64,000 bases of DNA from an uncultured Bacilli bacterium (GCA_934096125.1 CAKOLB010000003.1:1-64000), one strand, 5' to 3'; shown: positions 7,891 to 17,318, counted from the stretch's first letter. Numbers and translations: made by a program. The notes: generated from the sequence alone by a model not told the origin.

Positions 7891-9438
7891 TCAGCCTATT
7901 CTAATCGGTGAGCTAGCTGTGCCATCTCCCGAAGCATAAGTTGTGGAAGCCACGAGATTGAAGGACGGCCGGACCATAATCATATCCATCGCATTAGTGT
8001 TGCCCACAGCCCCAGATGGATACACACAGAAAACATAAGACGCATCGCTCGAAGTCCGGGAGATAGTCCATTCATAACTACCACCATTATATAGCCAATT
8101 TTCTTTTATTCCTTTTCGGATGTCTTCTCCATCATTTTTATAAGCTGGCAAATCCCAATATTTTGGACTAGCTGCAAAACCATAGTCACTTGCATACATG
8201 AGTCCTATTTTTGCGCTATAAGTAGTACTTGCATTCGTCGTCATTTCTTTTGAGTACATGTTCTTTATTCCTGCAGTCAAAGCCATATCCCATCCAGCTC
8301 CACCTACTTGCCACACTGTTGTTGCTATTTTACTTGACCAGTTAGTTCCTATTTTATTTATGAAATTAGTATTTAAATTTGTTTTATTAAGTAAACTTGT
8401 ACTCCAGTCATCTGAACCAAAACCATCATTTATTGTTGTGTCTGCTTTGTAATTCCAGCTATAACCATTACTAGATCCATAATCTCCATCTGTTCCAAGC
8501 AAACTACTTGGTGCAGCTGTCGCTTTAATAAGTTTTACTTTATTCTCAAACACTCCAATAATGCGGTACAAGTTATCATCAGGGCAAGTACTAGCAGTTG
8601 ATCCAAAACATACATAATTATTAGGATTTGATCCTGAATACCTAATTGAGCCATCTCCTGCTCCATTTGCTAAGCTTGCATCATGATAATATAAATTATT
8701 TTCGCCTTGCACTCCCGTATACAAGCTAGCTATTTTATAAGCAAGTGTTCCACTTGTTAAAGCTGCCGCCGGTGTAATTCTATCTTTATAAAGAACCGCC
8801 TTCATACTAAGGGAAGCATTCTCATTAATCGATTGGTCAGTTGAAAGGTTAACAAAAGTCAAAATAAATGTCCAAGTATGAGTTGTTCCAGTCGAAGAAG
8901 ATGTTGTAGTAATTGGATGTTTTATAACTATATTATATATTCCAGTTTTTCCTGTAATATCAAAGCCTGATACTCCCCCACTTGTTGTATAGGTAAGAGC
9001 ATCACTACTAGAAGTTACCACATTACCATTTTCATCTTTCACCGTAAGTAGTACCTCAGCTTTTTTATCACTAGTTGAATAAGTATAATTATTAGAGTTA
9101 ATGATTATTCCCGCATAATAAGTAGCACTAGCCTCCTCGTCACCAGCTGAACCTTTTACCAGTTTAACTTTAGGATTACTAGTAGCAGTTAAATTAGAGC
9201 CACCAGTTGTAAAATTATCAGATGTAGCACTTAAAGAAAGGTCCGTTCCTTTAGTAAAAACCAAAGTATCTCCCGCTGCAGTAACATATCCAGCATTCTC
9301 TGCATCATCATCTTCTTGAGGAGTAAAATAAGAATAGGTAGCTTTCCCCACTAAAAGAGCTATAACAAGTAATATAAGTACAAAAATAACACCTAAAAAA
9401 ACCTTCCTTGCTTCTATTTTCTTCAAACTAATCACCAC
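7891..9438 (-). CDS. Surface variable protein (DGR-target family), VP2
   Basis: It has a basic start, one hydrophobic segment (about 14-32) and KATYSYFT, a SipW-like signal end. A Ser/Thr-rich beta stalk (about 35-235) differs from that of VP1. The C-terminal display domain (about 250-515), with YRIIGVFENKVKLIK, WQVGGAGWDM and VRPSFNL, resembles DUF6273/C-type-lectin-like DGR targets. The variable region is residues about 458-492. From 8283 to 8411 the DNA is identical to VP1 over 129 bases. TTG at 9426, after AGGTGGTGAT, may be the true start. A promoter (TTGCAA 9476-9481, TATAAT 9454-9459) separates it from ffh. No divergent HTH gene accompanies this copy. Confidence 0.8.
   Translation of the reverse strand: MVISLKKIEARKVFLGVIFVLILLVIALLVGKATYSYFTPQEDDDAENAGYVTAAGDTLVFTKGTDLSLSATSDNFTTGGSNLTATSNPKVKLVKGSAGDEEASATYYAGIIINSNNYTYSTSDKKAEVLLTVKDENGNVVTSSSDALTYTTSGGVSGFDITGKTGIYNIVIKHPITTTSSSTGTTHTWTFILTFVNLSTDQSINENASLSMKAVLYKDRITPAAALTSGTLAYKIASLYTGVQGENNLYYHDASLANGAGDGSIRYSGSNPNNYVCFGSTASTCPDDNLYRIIGVFENKVKLIKATAAPSSLLGTDGDYGSSNGYSWNYKADTTINDGFGSDDWSTSLLNKTNLNTNFINKIGTNWSSKIATTVWQVGGAGWDMALTAGIKNMYSKEMTTNASTTYSAKIGLMYASDYGFAASPKYWDLPAYKNDGEDIRKGIKENWLYNGGSYEWTISRTSSDASYVFCVYPSGAVGNTNAMDMIMVRPSFNLVASTTYASGDGTASSPIRIG
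7965..8066 (-). repeat. Variable region VR2 of the second VP gene
   Basis: It aligns without gaps to the template repeat at 36694-36795. By hand I count 24 differences: 15 at template adenines (coding strand) and 9 at other bases. The 3' end GGTCCGGCCGT is kept. The non-adenine changes mean it was not copied only from this template. Confidence 0.75.
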
Positions 9439-9486
9439 CTACTATTTACTAAAATTATATCATTAATTTATTGTTTTGCAAACTCC

Positions 9487-10788
9487 CTAAAAAGACATTT
9501 TTCCACTAGAAACCTTTTTCATCATATCTTTCATCATTTCAAATTGTTTTAACAGTCTATTTACTTCTTCCACACTTCGGCCACTTCCTTTAGCAATCCT
9601 TTCTTTCCGACTTTTCTTTAAAATAGTTGGATTTTTTCTTTCTTTGAGTGTCATTGAAGAAACAATTGCTTCCACATGAGCTAAATCTTTGGGATTTATT
9701 GAAATATTATTAAGCCCCATCTTTCTTGCTCCTGGTAGCATTTTCAATATATTTTCTAAAGGTCCAAGCTTTTTTATCTGTCTTAAATTAGCCAAAAAAT
9801 CATCTAAATCATAAGTTCCTTTTTTCATTTTTATCGCTTGCTTCTTAGCATCTTCTTCATCGATAACATTTTCAACTTTACTAGCAATCTCTAAAATATC
9901 TCCCATATCTAGTATTCTCTCAGCCATTCTCTCTGGATAAAACTCACTTAAGCCATCCATTTTTTCACTATTACCAACAAACTTTATTGGAATATTTGTT
10001 AAATGTCGAACAGATAAAGCTACTCCACCTTTAGTATTACCATCAAGTTTTGTTAAAATACATCCACTTAATGTTATTGCTTCATTAAAACCTTTAATAA
10101 CATTTATTGCATCTTGCCCCATTGAGCCATCAATAACTAAAATTTTCTCATCTGGATGAAACTTCTCTTCAAGTATCTTTATCTCATCCATTAATTTCTC
10201 ATCTATTTGCAATCTACCTGCAGTATCGATAATAATATAATCATTTTTATTTTCATAAGCATACTCTAAAGCTTTACGAACAATAACTTCTACATTTTTT
10301 TCATCACTTGAATAAACCGGAACATTTAACTCTTTACCAATCACTTTAAGCTGTTCTATCGCCGCTGGTCTATATATATCCCCTGCTACTAATAAAGGAT
10401 TTTTCTTATGTTTCTTTCTTAAATATAAAGCAAGTTTCCCAGCTGTTGTTGTCTTTCCACTACCTTGCAACCCAACAAGCATCAAAACTGTCGGCTTTTT
10501 ACTAGTTTCAAGTGGAGCATAATCTCCCCCTAAAAGAGCCACAAGTTCATCTTTAACAATTTTTAAAAAGACTTCCTCTGGCTTTAAAGACTTAGCAACA
10601 TCTGCATCTAGCGCCTTTTCTTTAACATTATTAATAAACTCCTTTACTACTTCATAGTTAACATCCGCTTCCAAAAGAGCTATTCTAATCTCTCTTGTAG
10701 CACTCCCAATATTTTCTTCAGTTATTTTCCCCATACCTTTAATATTTTTTAAGGCATTACTAATTCTATCCCCCATATATTCAAACAT
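9487..10788 (-). CDS. ffh: Signal recognition particle protein Ffh
   Basis: The 433-residue protein shows the N-domain helices, the G domain with GLQGSGKTTTAGKLA (about 107-121), DTAGRLQID and TKLDGNTKGG, and a Met-rich M domain at the end (KQFEMMKDMMKK). Ffh binds SRP RNA and signal peptides and delivers ribosomes to FtsY. No SRP RNA was recognised in the window. It precedes VP2, which has its own promoter. The C-terminus is slightly short but typical for Bacillota. Confidence 0.97.
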   Translation of the reverse strand: MFEYMGDRISNALKNIKGMGKITEENIGSATREIRIALLEADVNYEVVKEFINNVKEKALDADVAKSLKPEEVFLKIVKDELVALLGGDYAPLETSKKPTVLMLVGLQGSGKTTTAGKLALYLRKKHKKNPLLVAGDIYRPAAIEQLKVIGKELNVPVYSSDEKNVEVIVRKALEYAYENKNDYIIIDTAGRLQIDEKLMDEIKILEEKFHPDEKILVIDGSMGQDAINVIKGFNEAITLSGCILTKLDGNTKGGVALSVRHLTNIPIKFVGNSEKMDGLSEFYPERMAERILDMGDILEIASKVENVIDEEDAKKQAIKMKKGTYDLDDFLANLRQIKKLGPLENILKMLPGARKMGLNNISINPKDLAHVEAIVSSMTLKERKNPTILKKSRKERIAKGSGRSVEEVNRLLKQFEMMKDMMKKVSSGKMSF

Positions 10789-10923
10789 ATTATCAAGTCC
10801 TTTCTTCCCCTAATTCTTCTTTCAAATTATATCATGATTACTTATCCATGTCGAGCATCTAACATTTTATTTATCCCTTTAATTTTCCCAAAATGTGCTA
10901 TACTAAGATTGAGGTAAAAATTT

Positions 10924-11955
10924 ATGAAGTTAAAGAAAAAATACAAGATACTAATCACTATTTTATTTATAATGAGTATAACTATTTTCCTGGGAACTAA
11001 AAAAGATGTAAGTGCTAAAGACAAATCAAAGACTTTAGAATATGTTTTACTTAATAATATATATGATGAAAAATATAAAAATGAATATAGTAGCATTAAA
11101 TACACAGGTAGTAGTAACTTTTCTACTATTTTAACCACTTTTCTTCCCAAGGGATACTCTGGCAAAGAAATAAACTATATACTCACTTTGAGTAAACAAA
11201 ATCAAAAACTTTTACAAAATAAACCATACACAGATATCAGTAAGTACTATAAATATCACAACTTTAATGTAAGTAACATAGACCGTTATAATAACTATAG
11301 CCATCAAAATCCAGAGCTTTCTATAAAAGACGTCATCCTAAGCGTAAATATGAGCTTAGATGAAGAAGTTTATACAAACTACAAGGAAGTAACAAACCCA
11401 AATGACCCTTTAGTTCTTGTTAATAAATATAATAAACTTCCAAGTAACTATATGCCCGAAGATATAACTTATCTTGATGGCTACTATGGTAATAAAGTTC
11501 CTGTCCGAAGCATTTTAAAAGAAGAATTTTTAAAAATGCAAGAAGCTATGCAAAAGGAAATAAGTGTAACTCTTATGCCAACAACAGCATTTCGAGGAGA
11601 AAATTTTCAAACTACTTTGTATAATAATTATGTAGCTAAAGATGGAGTAGAATCTGCTGATAAATACTCTGCTCGCCCGGGCTTTTCTGAGCATCAAACA
11701 GGCCTTGCAATTGATACCAAAAACGCAAGTTTAAATGGCACCATAAGACTTACAGATAGTGATTACAAGTGGCTTGAAGATAACTCTTATAAGTATGGAT
11801 TTATCGTCCGCTTTCCTCAAAACAAAGAAAACATCACTGGCTATCAATTTGAAAACTGGCATTTTCGTTACGTCGGCAAGAAACACGCCAAAATAATTCA
11901 CGATGAAAATTTAACCCTCGAAGAATACATTGATTTATACATAACGGGGTATTAA
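10924..11955 (+). CDS. D-alanyl-D-alanine carboxypeptidase, VanY family, paralogue 2
   Basis: An N-terminal membrane/signal segment (about 7-24) is followed by a long linker and a VanY zinc peptidase domain (about 190-335). Motifs: TTAFRGENFQT, SEHQTGLAIDTK, YGFIVRFPQ and WHFRYVGKKHA. The layout and length match the gene at 989-1942, but the sequence is clearly diverged. Expected role: trimming D-Ala from stem peptides on the cell surface. It is a single-gene unit ending in the hairpin at 11954-11990. A TATACT -10-like hexamer lies about 28 bases before the ATG. Confidence 0.88.
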   Translation: MKLKKKYKILITILFIMSITIFLGTKKDVSAKDKSKTLEYVLLNNIYDEKYKNEYSSIKYTGSSNFSTILTTFLPKGYSGKEINYILTLSKQNQKLLQNKPYTDISKYYKYHNFNVSNIDRYNNYSHQNPELSIKDVILSVNMSLDEEVYTNYKEVTNPNDPLVLVNKYNKLPSNYMPEDITYLDGYYGNKVPVRSILKEEFLKMQEAMQKEISVTLMPTTAFRGENFQTTLYNNYVAKDGVESADKYSARPGFSEHQTGLAIDTKNASLNGTIRLTDSDYKWLEDNSYKYGFIVRFPQNKENITGYQFENWHFRYVGKKHAKIIHDENLTLEEYIDLYITGY

Positions 11956-11990
11956 AAAAGTTTTGCAAGATTTACATGCAAAACTTTTTT
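11954..11990. terminator. Bidirectional terminator
   Basis: Stem AAAAAAGTTTTGCA with its complement TGCAAAACTTTTTT and a 9-base loop, lying between two convergent genes. Confidence 0.85.
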
Positions 11991-12015
11991 TAGTTATTTC
12001 ACTTTCAAATTAGTG

Positions 12016-13311
12016 CTATAACACTATACCCTTTTTATTATTTATAATAACTTTTTTTATTTTATAATTTTTATCTTTTACTATTCTTTTTACAATCACT
12101 GGATTTATAGAAACTACAAAAGCATCGGCGTTTTTGGCTAGTCTATTAATATTTTCAGTATTCTCGGAAAATATCGCCACATTTAAAGAGCTACTATTAT
12201 CACTTAAAGCATTTTCTACTTCTGCAAAATCTAAATACTTTAAAACTGGCAAAACTGGTCCCCATATATCCTTAGAATAATCATCTACCTTTAGAAGTGT
12301 CGGCTGTAAGTAGCAATTTTTCTTTCGGCCACCTTGCAAAATCTCGCCTTGCCATGAACAACTTGCCCATTCTAAATAATCTGGCGTTACAAAAGCTCCT
12401 ACATCTGCTTCAATCATCCATGGGATGCAAACTCGAATGTTTCTCATTTTTTCTTTAACTAGCATCTCAAACTTATCTTTGACCTTTTCACTTACCAAAC
12501 ATATCTTGAAAGCATCAAATCGCTTTAACATATCTATGGCATAATCACTTGCTAAAGCTAGGTCAGCATCATGACAAACTACTAGCACATCTTTAGAAAA
12601 ATTATACTCAAATGAAGAACTTTCTTTTTGAAATTTTTTTAAAACTTCCGAACCTTTCACCATACCACACACTATAACGTGCGAAACTTCCTCCAAAGCT
12701 TTTGAATAAAGCAAATTATCATCACTTGTATGCATCACAGAAACTATGCCCGCTGGTACCCCTGCCTCAATTAATAACTCCACCAGTCTTGTTAAAACAA
12801 TTGGCGATAGACTGGATGGACAAATAAGTACAGCATTTCCTCGCAAAAGAGCTAAAACAACATTTTCTAAAAAATCCTCAGCTTTAAAATATGGCTCAAA
12901 TAAACACAAAATCGTACCAAGTGGCATTTTCACATCTAACACTAAGTCCTCACTTACCATGGTCATTTTCTCATGCTTTATCTCTTCAGCCAAGTACTTA
13001 CTTCTAGTCTCTATCTTTAAAATTTCCTCTTTCGTTTTCTTTAAAGGTATTCCGGCATCAAGTGAATACATCTTCGCAAGCTCATCTTTATTTTTATGAA
13101 CTAGTAAAGAAAACACTTCGATTATCTCACATCTTTGGGCCAAAGCTTTATCCTGCCACTTACCTAAATTCTTTTTGGCAAACCTCAAATTTTTGGTAAT
13201 ATCACTACTAGATAAATTTGGTACTTTTTCAAGCACTTCTCCAGACACCGGATTTATCACATCCACCATTTCACTAGAGCAAACCCATTTATTCTCAACC
13301 AAACTTTTCAT
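12016..13311 (-). CDS. Diverged aldehyde dehydrogenase family protein
   Basis: It has an ALDH fold signature: INPVSGEVLEKVP at the N-terminus, a cofactor-domain PSSLSPIVLTRLVELLIEAG and the late GPVLPVL. The nucleophile cysteine appears kept in DAFKICLVSEKV (about 259, where NAGQVC is usual), and the general-base glutamate in FEYNFSKD. However, the glycine-rich motifs (GSTEVG, ELGGK) are badly altered. At 431 residues it is shorter than most members. Activity and substrate are therefore uncertain. It follows sigE, where other spore formers carry sigG. An AGGAGG lies over 20 bases from the ATG, so the start is not certain. Confidence 0.75.
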   Translation of the reverse strand: MKSLVENKWVCSSEMVDVINPVSGEVLEKVPNLSSSDITKNLRFAKKNLGKWQDKALAQRCEIIEVFSLLVHKNKDELAKMYSLDAGIPLKKTKEEILKIETRSKYLAEEIKHEKMTMVSEDLVLDVKMPLGTILCLFEPYFKAEDFLENVVLALLRGNAVLICPSSLSPIVLTRLVELLIEAGVPAGIVSVMHTSDDNLLYSKALEEVSHVIVCGMVKGSEVLKKFQKESSSFEYNFSKDVLVVCHDADLALASDYAIDMLKRFDAFKICLVSEKVKDKFEMLVKEKMRNIRVCIPWMIEADVGAFVTPDYLEWASCSWQGEILQGGRKKNCYLQPTLLKVDDYSKDIWGPVLPVLKYLDFAEVENALSDNSSSLNVAIFSENTENINRLAKNADAFVVSINPVIVKRIVKDKNYKIKKVIINNKKGIVL

Positions 13312-13361
13312 TTTTCTGTTTCTAAATAATGACCTCCTTTATACATCTCTACCTTGATTTT

Positions 13362-13390
13362 ATTATACAAGTACTTGTCAAAAACCACAA
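13362..13390 (-). promoter_or_regulatory. Promoter of the aldehyde dehydrogenase-like gene with a 12-bp palindrome
   Basis: TTGTGG (13385-13390), a 17-base spacer and TATAAT (13362-13367). The perfect palindrome ACAAGTACTTGT (13367-13378) fills the spacer up to the -10, a classic repressor position. The regulator is unknown. Confidence 0.55.
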
Positions 13391-13436
13391 TATCTATTTA
13401 CATTACGCTTTACAAATTATTTACACCAAAAACAAG

Positions 13437-14120
13437 TTATCTAACCATAACTTGCTTTAACTTCTTTATCACTTTTTTCTCTATTCTAGATATATAAGAC
13501 TGACTTATCCCTAACATCATAGCTACTTCCTTTTGGGTATATTCTTTCGTATTATTAAGCCCATATCTTAGTATCATAATCTCTTTATCTCTTTTATTTA
13601 AGTACTCTATTTCTTTTTTCAAGTTTTCTTTATCTACTATTTTCTCATATTCACTAGGTACTAAATCGATATCTGTCCCCATAATATCTTCTAGATGCAG
13701 CTCATTACCCTCAGCATCATAATTTAAAGCATCCTCAAAAGATACTTCACTTCTTCTTCTCTTATTCTTTCTTAAAAACATCAAAATCTCATTTGATATA
13801 CACCTAGATGCATACGTAGCAAGCTTTATATTTTTATCTATTTTATAAGTATTAATACCTTTAATTAAACCAATAGACCCAATACTAACTAAATCTTCTA
13901 TATCATAATTAGTTCCCTCATATTTTTTTGCTAAAAACACAACCAGTCTTAAATTATGTTCAATCAGTTTATTACGAGCTTCTTCATCCCCAGCCTGAGC
14001 TTTAATAAGATACTTAAGCTCTTCTTCTTTAGTTAAGGGTGGTGGAAGTTTATCAGTTGCGCCCACAAAAAACACTTCATTATACTTACTTAGCAGCCAT
14101 TCAATTATTTTTCTAAACAT
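13437..14120 (-). CDS. sigE: Sporulation sigma factor SigE (mother cell)
   Basis: A 227-residue sigma-70 factor with the pro-sequence form of SigE: a short hydrophobic N-terminal stretch, then FFVGATDKLPPPLTKEEE, where the SpoIIGA protease processes pro-SigE. Region 2 has LVSIGSIGLIKGINTYK and LATYASRCISNEIL; region 4 has YTQKEVAMMLGISQSYISRIEK. It directs early mother-cell transcription. It follows spoIIGA with a 16-base overlap, as in Bacillus, and has a GGAGG site. Unlike Bacillus, sigG does not follow. Confidence 0.95.
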   Translation of the reverse strand: MFRKIIEWLLSKYNEVFFVGATDKLPPPLTKEEELKYLIKAQAGDEEARNKLIEHNLRLVVFLAKKYEGTNYDIEDLVSIGSIGLIKGINTYKIDKNIKLATYASRCISNEILMFLRKNKRRRSEVSFEDALNYDAEGNELHLEDIMGTDIDLVPSEYEKIVDKENLKKEIEYLNKRDKEIMILRYGLNNTKEYTQKEVAMMLGISQSYISRIEKKVIKKLKQVMVR

Positions 14121-14908
14121 ATATCCTCCAGTAATTTATAATTAAGCAAACAATCAATATTATCTAAGTTAAACTCCCCTTTTGATGCCCCTACTAAATA
14201 GTTTTTAAAGACCTTATTATTAATCTTTAAATAATCTATTTTATAACACTCAAGCACTCCAGTTTTATTTAAAGCCTTATAAGGCACATACATTGGACTT
14301 CTTATATTTATATATCCATTAAGTTTCTTTTTTGATACAATTATTATATATTTATGACTCACTGGGTCTTTAAGCTTATTACCAGTATCTAAAAAGCCAT
14401 TAATTATGAGCACTTTACCACTACCAAAACCTATTTCCACTTTATACATATAATCATATGTTCCCGCTCTTTTTTTATTCATCCAAATATAGAGGAAAAT
14501 AACAATCGGACCAACCAAAAGTAAAAGAAGATAATTTATAGAAAGTCCTTCAAAATAAAAAAACATTCCTTTTCTTTTATAACTAAATTCCAAATCAAGC
14601 ATATACAAAAAACCTCCTAAAATAACACTTAACATATATAAATAGGTCATATTACTCATAAATACTTTTATATTTTTATAACCAAAAGCTACCAAAATCA
14701 TAAAAATACTCACCATAATTTTTCCAAAGAATAAAAGGGTTTTTGGAAATGGCAAAAACAAAAGAATAATTGAGGCAGCACCTAAAACAGCCCCAAGAAC
14801 TAACCTATACATCTTTGTATTTCTTTTAAGCACCATAGATACAGCCATTAAAAGAATTAAGTCATAGCAAAAATTAAGAACTAATTCTAAATCAATATAT
14901 ACCTTCAT
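14105..14908 (-). CDS. spoIIGA: SpoIIGA, pro-SigE processing protease
   Basis: The N-terminal half has five or so membrane helices (to about 145). The C-terminal half is an aspartic-protease-like domain with FLDTGNKLKDPVSHKYI, the active-site aspartate motif of the family. The N-terminal KVYIDLELVLNFCYDLILL is typical. At 267 residues it is somewhat shorter than the Bacillus protein. It cleaves pro-SigE on a signal from SpoIIR made in the forespore. The order ftsA-ftsZ-spoIIGA-sigE matches Bacillus closely. A terminator after ftsZ means it needs its own promoter. Confidence 0.93.
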   Translation of the reverse strand: MKVYIDLELVLNFCYDLILLMAVSMVLKRNTKMYRLVLGAVLGAASIILLFLPFPKTLLFFGKIMVSIFMILVAFGYKNIKVFMSNMTYLYMLSVILGGFLYMLDLEFSYKRKGMFFYFEGLSINYLLLLLVGPIVIFLYIWMNKKRAGTYDYMYKVEIGFGSGKVLIINGFLDTGNKLKDPVSHKYIIIVSKKKLNGYINIRSPMYVPYKALNKTGVLECYKIDYLKINNKVFKNYLVGASKGEFNLDNIDCLLNYKLLEDICLEK

Positions 14909-14930
14909 TATTTCACCCTTTTTACTATAT

Positions 14931-14957
14931 AAAAAAAAAGAAACATAAATTGTTTCT
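14931..14957 (-). terminator. Terminator after ftsZ
   Basis: On the minus strand: AGAAAC, loop AATTTAT, GTTTCT, then a run of T, between ftsZ and spoIIGA. Confidence 0.75.
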
Positions 14958-14971
14958 TTCTGTCACTTTTC

Positions 14972-16042
14972 TTAAAAATTATCGCTTCTTAAAAATGGCG
15001 GAATTTCATATTCATCATCAGCTGGTACTTCTGCTCTTCTCTTTGTCACATGAACATTATCATTAAATAAAGCTTCATCTCCAGTTTCTTCATCAAAACC
15101 AGTAGCTATAACTGTAACAATAACTTCATCAGTTAAATTTTCATTCTTTATAGCCCCAAATATAACATTTATATCTGAGTTTGCTGCCTCAATTACCGTA
15201 TCAACTGCTTGTTCTATTTCATATAATGTTAAATTCTTACCACCAGTAACATTAACTATTGCATTAGTTGCTCCCTCAATAGTAGCTTCCAAAAGGGAAT
15301 TAGCAACTGCTTGTCTAGCCGCCTCAATTGCCCTATTTTCTCCAGCATTACAGCCAATACCAATAATAGCTGTTCCACTTTTTTCCATAACTGTTTTAAC
15401 ATCAGCAAAGTCTAGGTTAATAACTCCAGTTACAGCAATTAAATCGGAAATTGATTGAACACCTCTATGCAAGACATTATCTACTTCTTTAAAAGCATCA
15501 TCAAAACTTGTAGTTTTATCAATAATTTCTCTTAGTCTATCATTTGGAATAATTATCAAAGTATCAACATGTACCTTTAACTCTTCCAAACCTATAAGAG
15601 CATTTTCCATTCTTCTTTTGCCTTCAAATCTAAATGGTTTTGTCACAATACCAACAGTCAAAGCTCCCATCTCTTGAGCAATTTCCGCAATAATTGGTGC
15701 TGCTCCAGTACCTGTTCCCCCACCAAGACCACAAGCAACAAATACCATATCTGCTCCTTGAAGTGCTTCTTCTAATTCATTTTTACTTTCTAAAGCTGCA
15801 GCTCTCCCAACTTCCGGATTAGCTCCTGCTCCTCTTCCTCCTGTAATATTTTTCCCAATTTGTATTTTATTAGGACATAAAGAAGCATTTAAAACTTGTA
15901 AATCTGTATTAACAACATAAAATTCTACACTCTTAACCCCTTCTTCGATCATTCGATTGACAGCATTACATCCACCGCCACCAACACCAATGACCTTTAT
16001 TTTCGCAATTTGATCCATCTGTAATCCATTCATATAATTCAT
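14972..16042 (-). CDS. ftsZ: Cell division protein FtsZ
   Basis: Tubulin-like GTPase of 356 residues that forms the division ring and, in spore formers, the polar septum. Motifs: IGVGGGGCNAVNRM at the N-terminus, GGGTGTGAAP (about 106-115), the T7 loop NLDFADVKTVM and the conserved C-terminal peptide IPPFLRS that binds FtsA. The linker before that peptide is short (about 25 residues). It lies 6 bases after ftsA. The exact start (16042 or the ATG at 16018) is not settled by the ribosome site. Confidence 0.98.
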   Translation of the reverse strand: MNYMNGLQMDQIAKIKVIGVGGGGCNAVNRMIEEGVKSVEFYVVNTDLQVLNASLCPNKIQIGKNITGGRGAGANPEVGRAAALESKNELEEALQGADMVFVACGLGGGTGTGAAPIIAEIAQEMGALTVGIVTKPFRFEGKRRMENALIGLEELKVHVDTLIIIPNDRLREIIDKTTSFDDAFKEVDNVLHRGVQSISDLIAVTGVINLDFADVKTVMEKSGTAIIGIGCNAGENRAIEAARQAVANSLLEATIEGATNAIVNVTGGKNLTLYEIEQAVDTVIEAANSDINVIFGAIKNENLTDEVIVTVIATGFDEETGDEALFNDNVHVTKRRAEVPADDEYEIPPFLRSDNF

Positions 16043-16048
16043 TCTCCC

Positions 16049-17290
16049 TTAATTATCAAAAAAGTATCCGAATAACTTTCCAAGGATGGAATTTTCGGAA
16101 ATATTTACCCTTTTATGTATTCCACTTAAATCTTCTTGTTCTGAAGCACTAAATATTGAATAATCTCTATTTTGCATGGCTAACTTACTATCATAATATT
16201 TGATAATTCCAACTGCAGTAGAATATTTATTATGACGAGCACCAATATCTGTAACATTTCCAAGCATAGCTCCTTTAAAAACATAATTCAAAACATTTTT
16301 AAAATCAGCCATTTCCGTTACTCCCCCTGTAACAATTATATAACTAATTTGCTTTTTTGTTAAGAGATTAATTTGCTTTTTTGCCAAATTTAGTATTTCT
16401 TCAAGTCTCCCCATCATTATTTCACTAGCATCAAACTGATTAATTTTTACCTTATCACCATTTTTATTATCAAAAAGAAGTGCTTCACTTGGCCGAGCAT
16501 TCGTCTTATCAGCAAGAGCAATAGTTTCTTTTAAATAAAGAGCATCACTACGACTAATTTTATAGACATAACCTAAATCATAATCTAAATTATCTCCACC
16601 CATATCTATTACTTCTACACCTGTAACTATTCCTTTGTTAAATATTGATACCGTTGTTTTCGAAGCCCCAATATTTATCACAGCTCCAACTTCAGTACTA
16701 TTCTTACTATCTTTAAATTCATAATAGTCACCTAAAGACCCGATAGTTATATGAGCAACCCTTACTCCGCATCTTTCTAAACACTTTACAATTGCCGATA
16801 CATTTTTCCGTGGAACAGTAGCAACTACCGTCTTAACTCTTAACTTTTCCGCTTTTTTACCAAGTGGCATATCTGTTGCAAGTGCATCATCAAGCAAAAA
16901 TTTTGTGGGCAACACTGCTACTATTTCTTGATTATCGGATAACTTATTATAAATTGAGGACTTCAATGCTTTAGTAACATCACTACCTCCAATAATTCTG
17001 TTTTCATTATTAATAGATACATATCCTTCACTCAAAAAACATTCAATTCCACTTGCCGGAACACATGCAACTACTTCCGTAACTGGCAAACCAAGTTGTT
17101 CTTCTGCTTTTTTAAAAACATCTACAAATGCTTCCACAGCACTTTCCGGATTAACAACAAACCCTTTTTTTATTCCTCTGGCTGGAACATCCACACATGC
17201 CAAAATATTTAGCTTATTTTTAAACATCTCACCCACAACAAGCTTTAGGGTGTGACTACCAATATCTAAACTAGCAATTATTTTGCGCAT
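16049..17290 (-). CDS. ftsA: Cell division protein FtsA
   Basis: Actin-fold protein that links FtsZ to the membrane. The phosphate-1 motif ASLDIGSHTLKLVVGE, the 1C domain and a second nucleotide motif GAVINIGASKTTVSIF are clear, and ITGGVTEMADF follows. The C-terminal LGKLFGYFFDN is the amphipathic membrane-targeting helix. The ATG at 17290 follows GGGAAGTGAAG and gives a normal N-terminus; the longer frame from 17329 is unlikely. It starts the ftsA-ftsZ operon from the promoter at 17319-17347. Confidence 0.96.
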   Translation of the reverse strand: MRKIIASLDIGSHTLKLVVGEMFKNKLNILACVDVPARGIKKGFVVNPESAVEAFVDVFKKAEEQLGLPVTEVVACVPASGIECFLSEGYVSINNENRIIGGSDVTKALKSSIYNKLSDNQEIVAVLPTKFLLDDALATDMPLGKKAEKLRVKTVVATVPRKNVSAIVKCLERCGVRVAHITIGSLGDYYEFKDSKNSTEVGAVINIGASKTTVSIFNKGIVTGVEVIDMGGDNLDYDLGYVYKISRSDALYLKETIALADKTNARPSEALLFDNKNGDKVKINQFDASEIMMGRLEEILNLAKKQINLLTKKQISYIIVTGGVTEMADFKNVLNYVFKGAMLGNVTDIGARHNKYSTAVGIIKYYDSKLAMQNRDYSIFSASEQEDLSGIHKRVNISENSILGKLFGYFFDN

Positions 17291-17318
17291 CCACTTCACT
17301 TCCCATACCTTACAACTA

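Noticed and set aside
10842..11165. Minus-strand ORF over the start of the second carboxypeptidase
   Set aside because: Antisense shadow of a clear VanY-family gene; no ribosome site or motif.
14909..14971. Spo0A boxes before spoIIGA
   Set aside because: Only a weak GTGACAGAAAG was found; it does not match TTGTCGAA closely enough to list.
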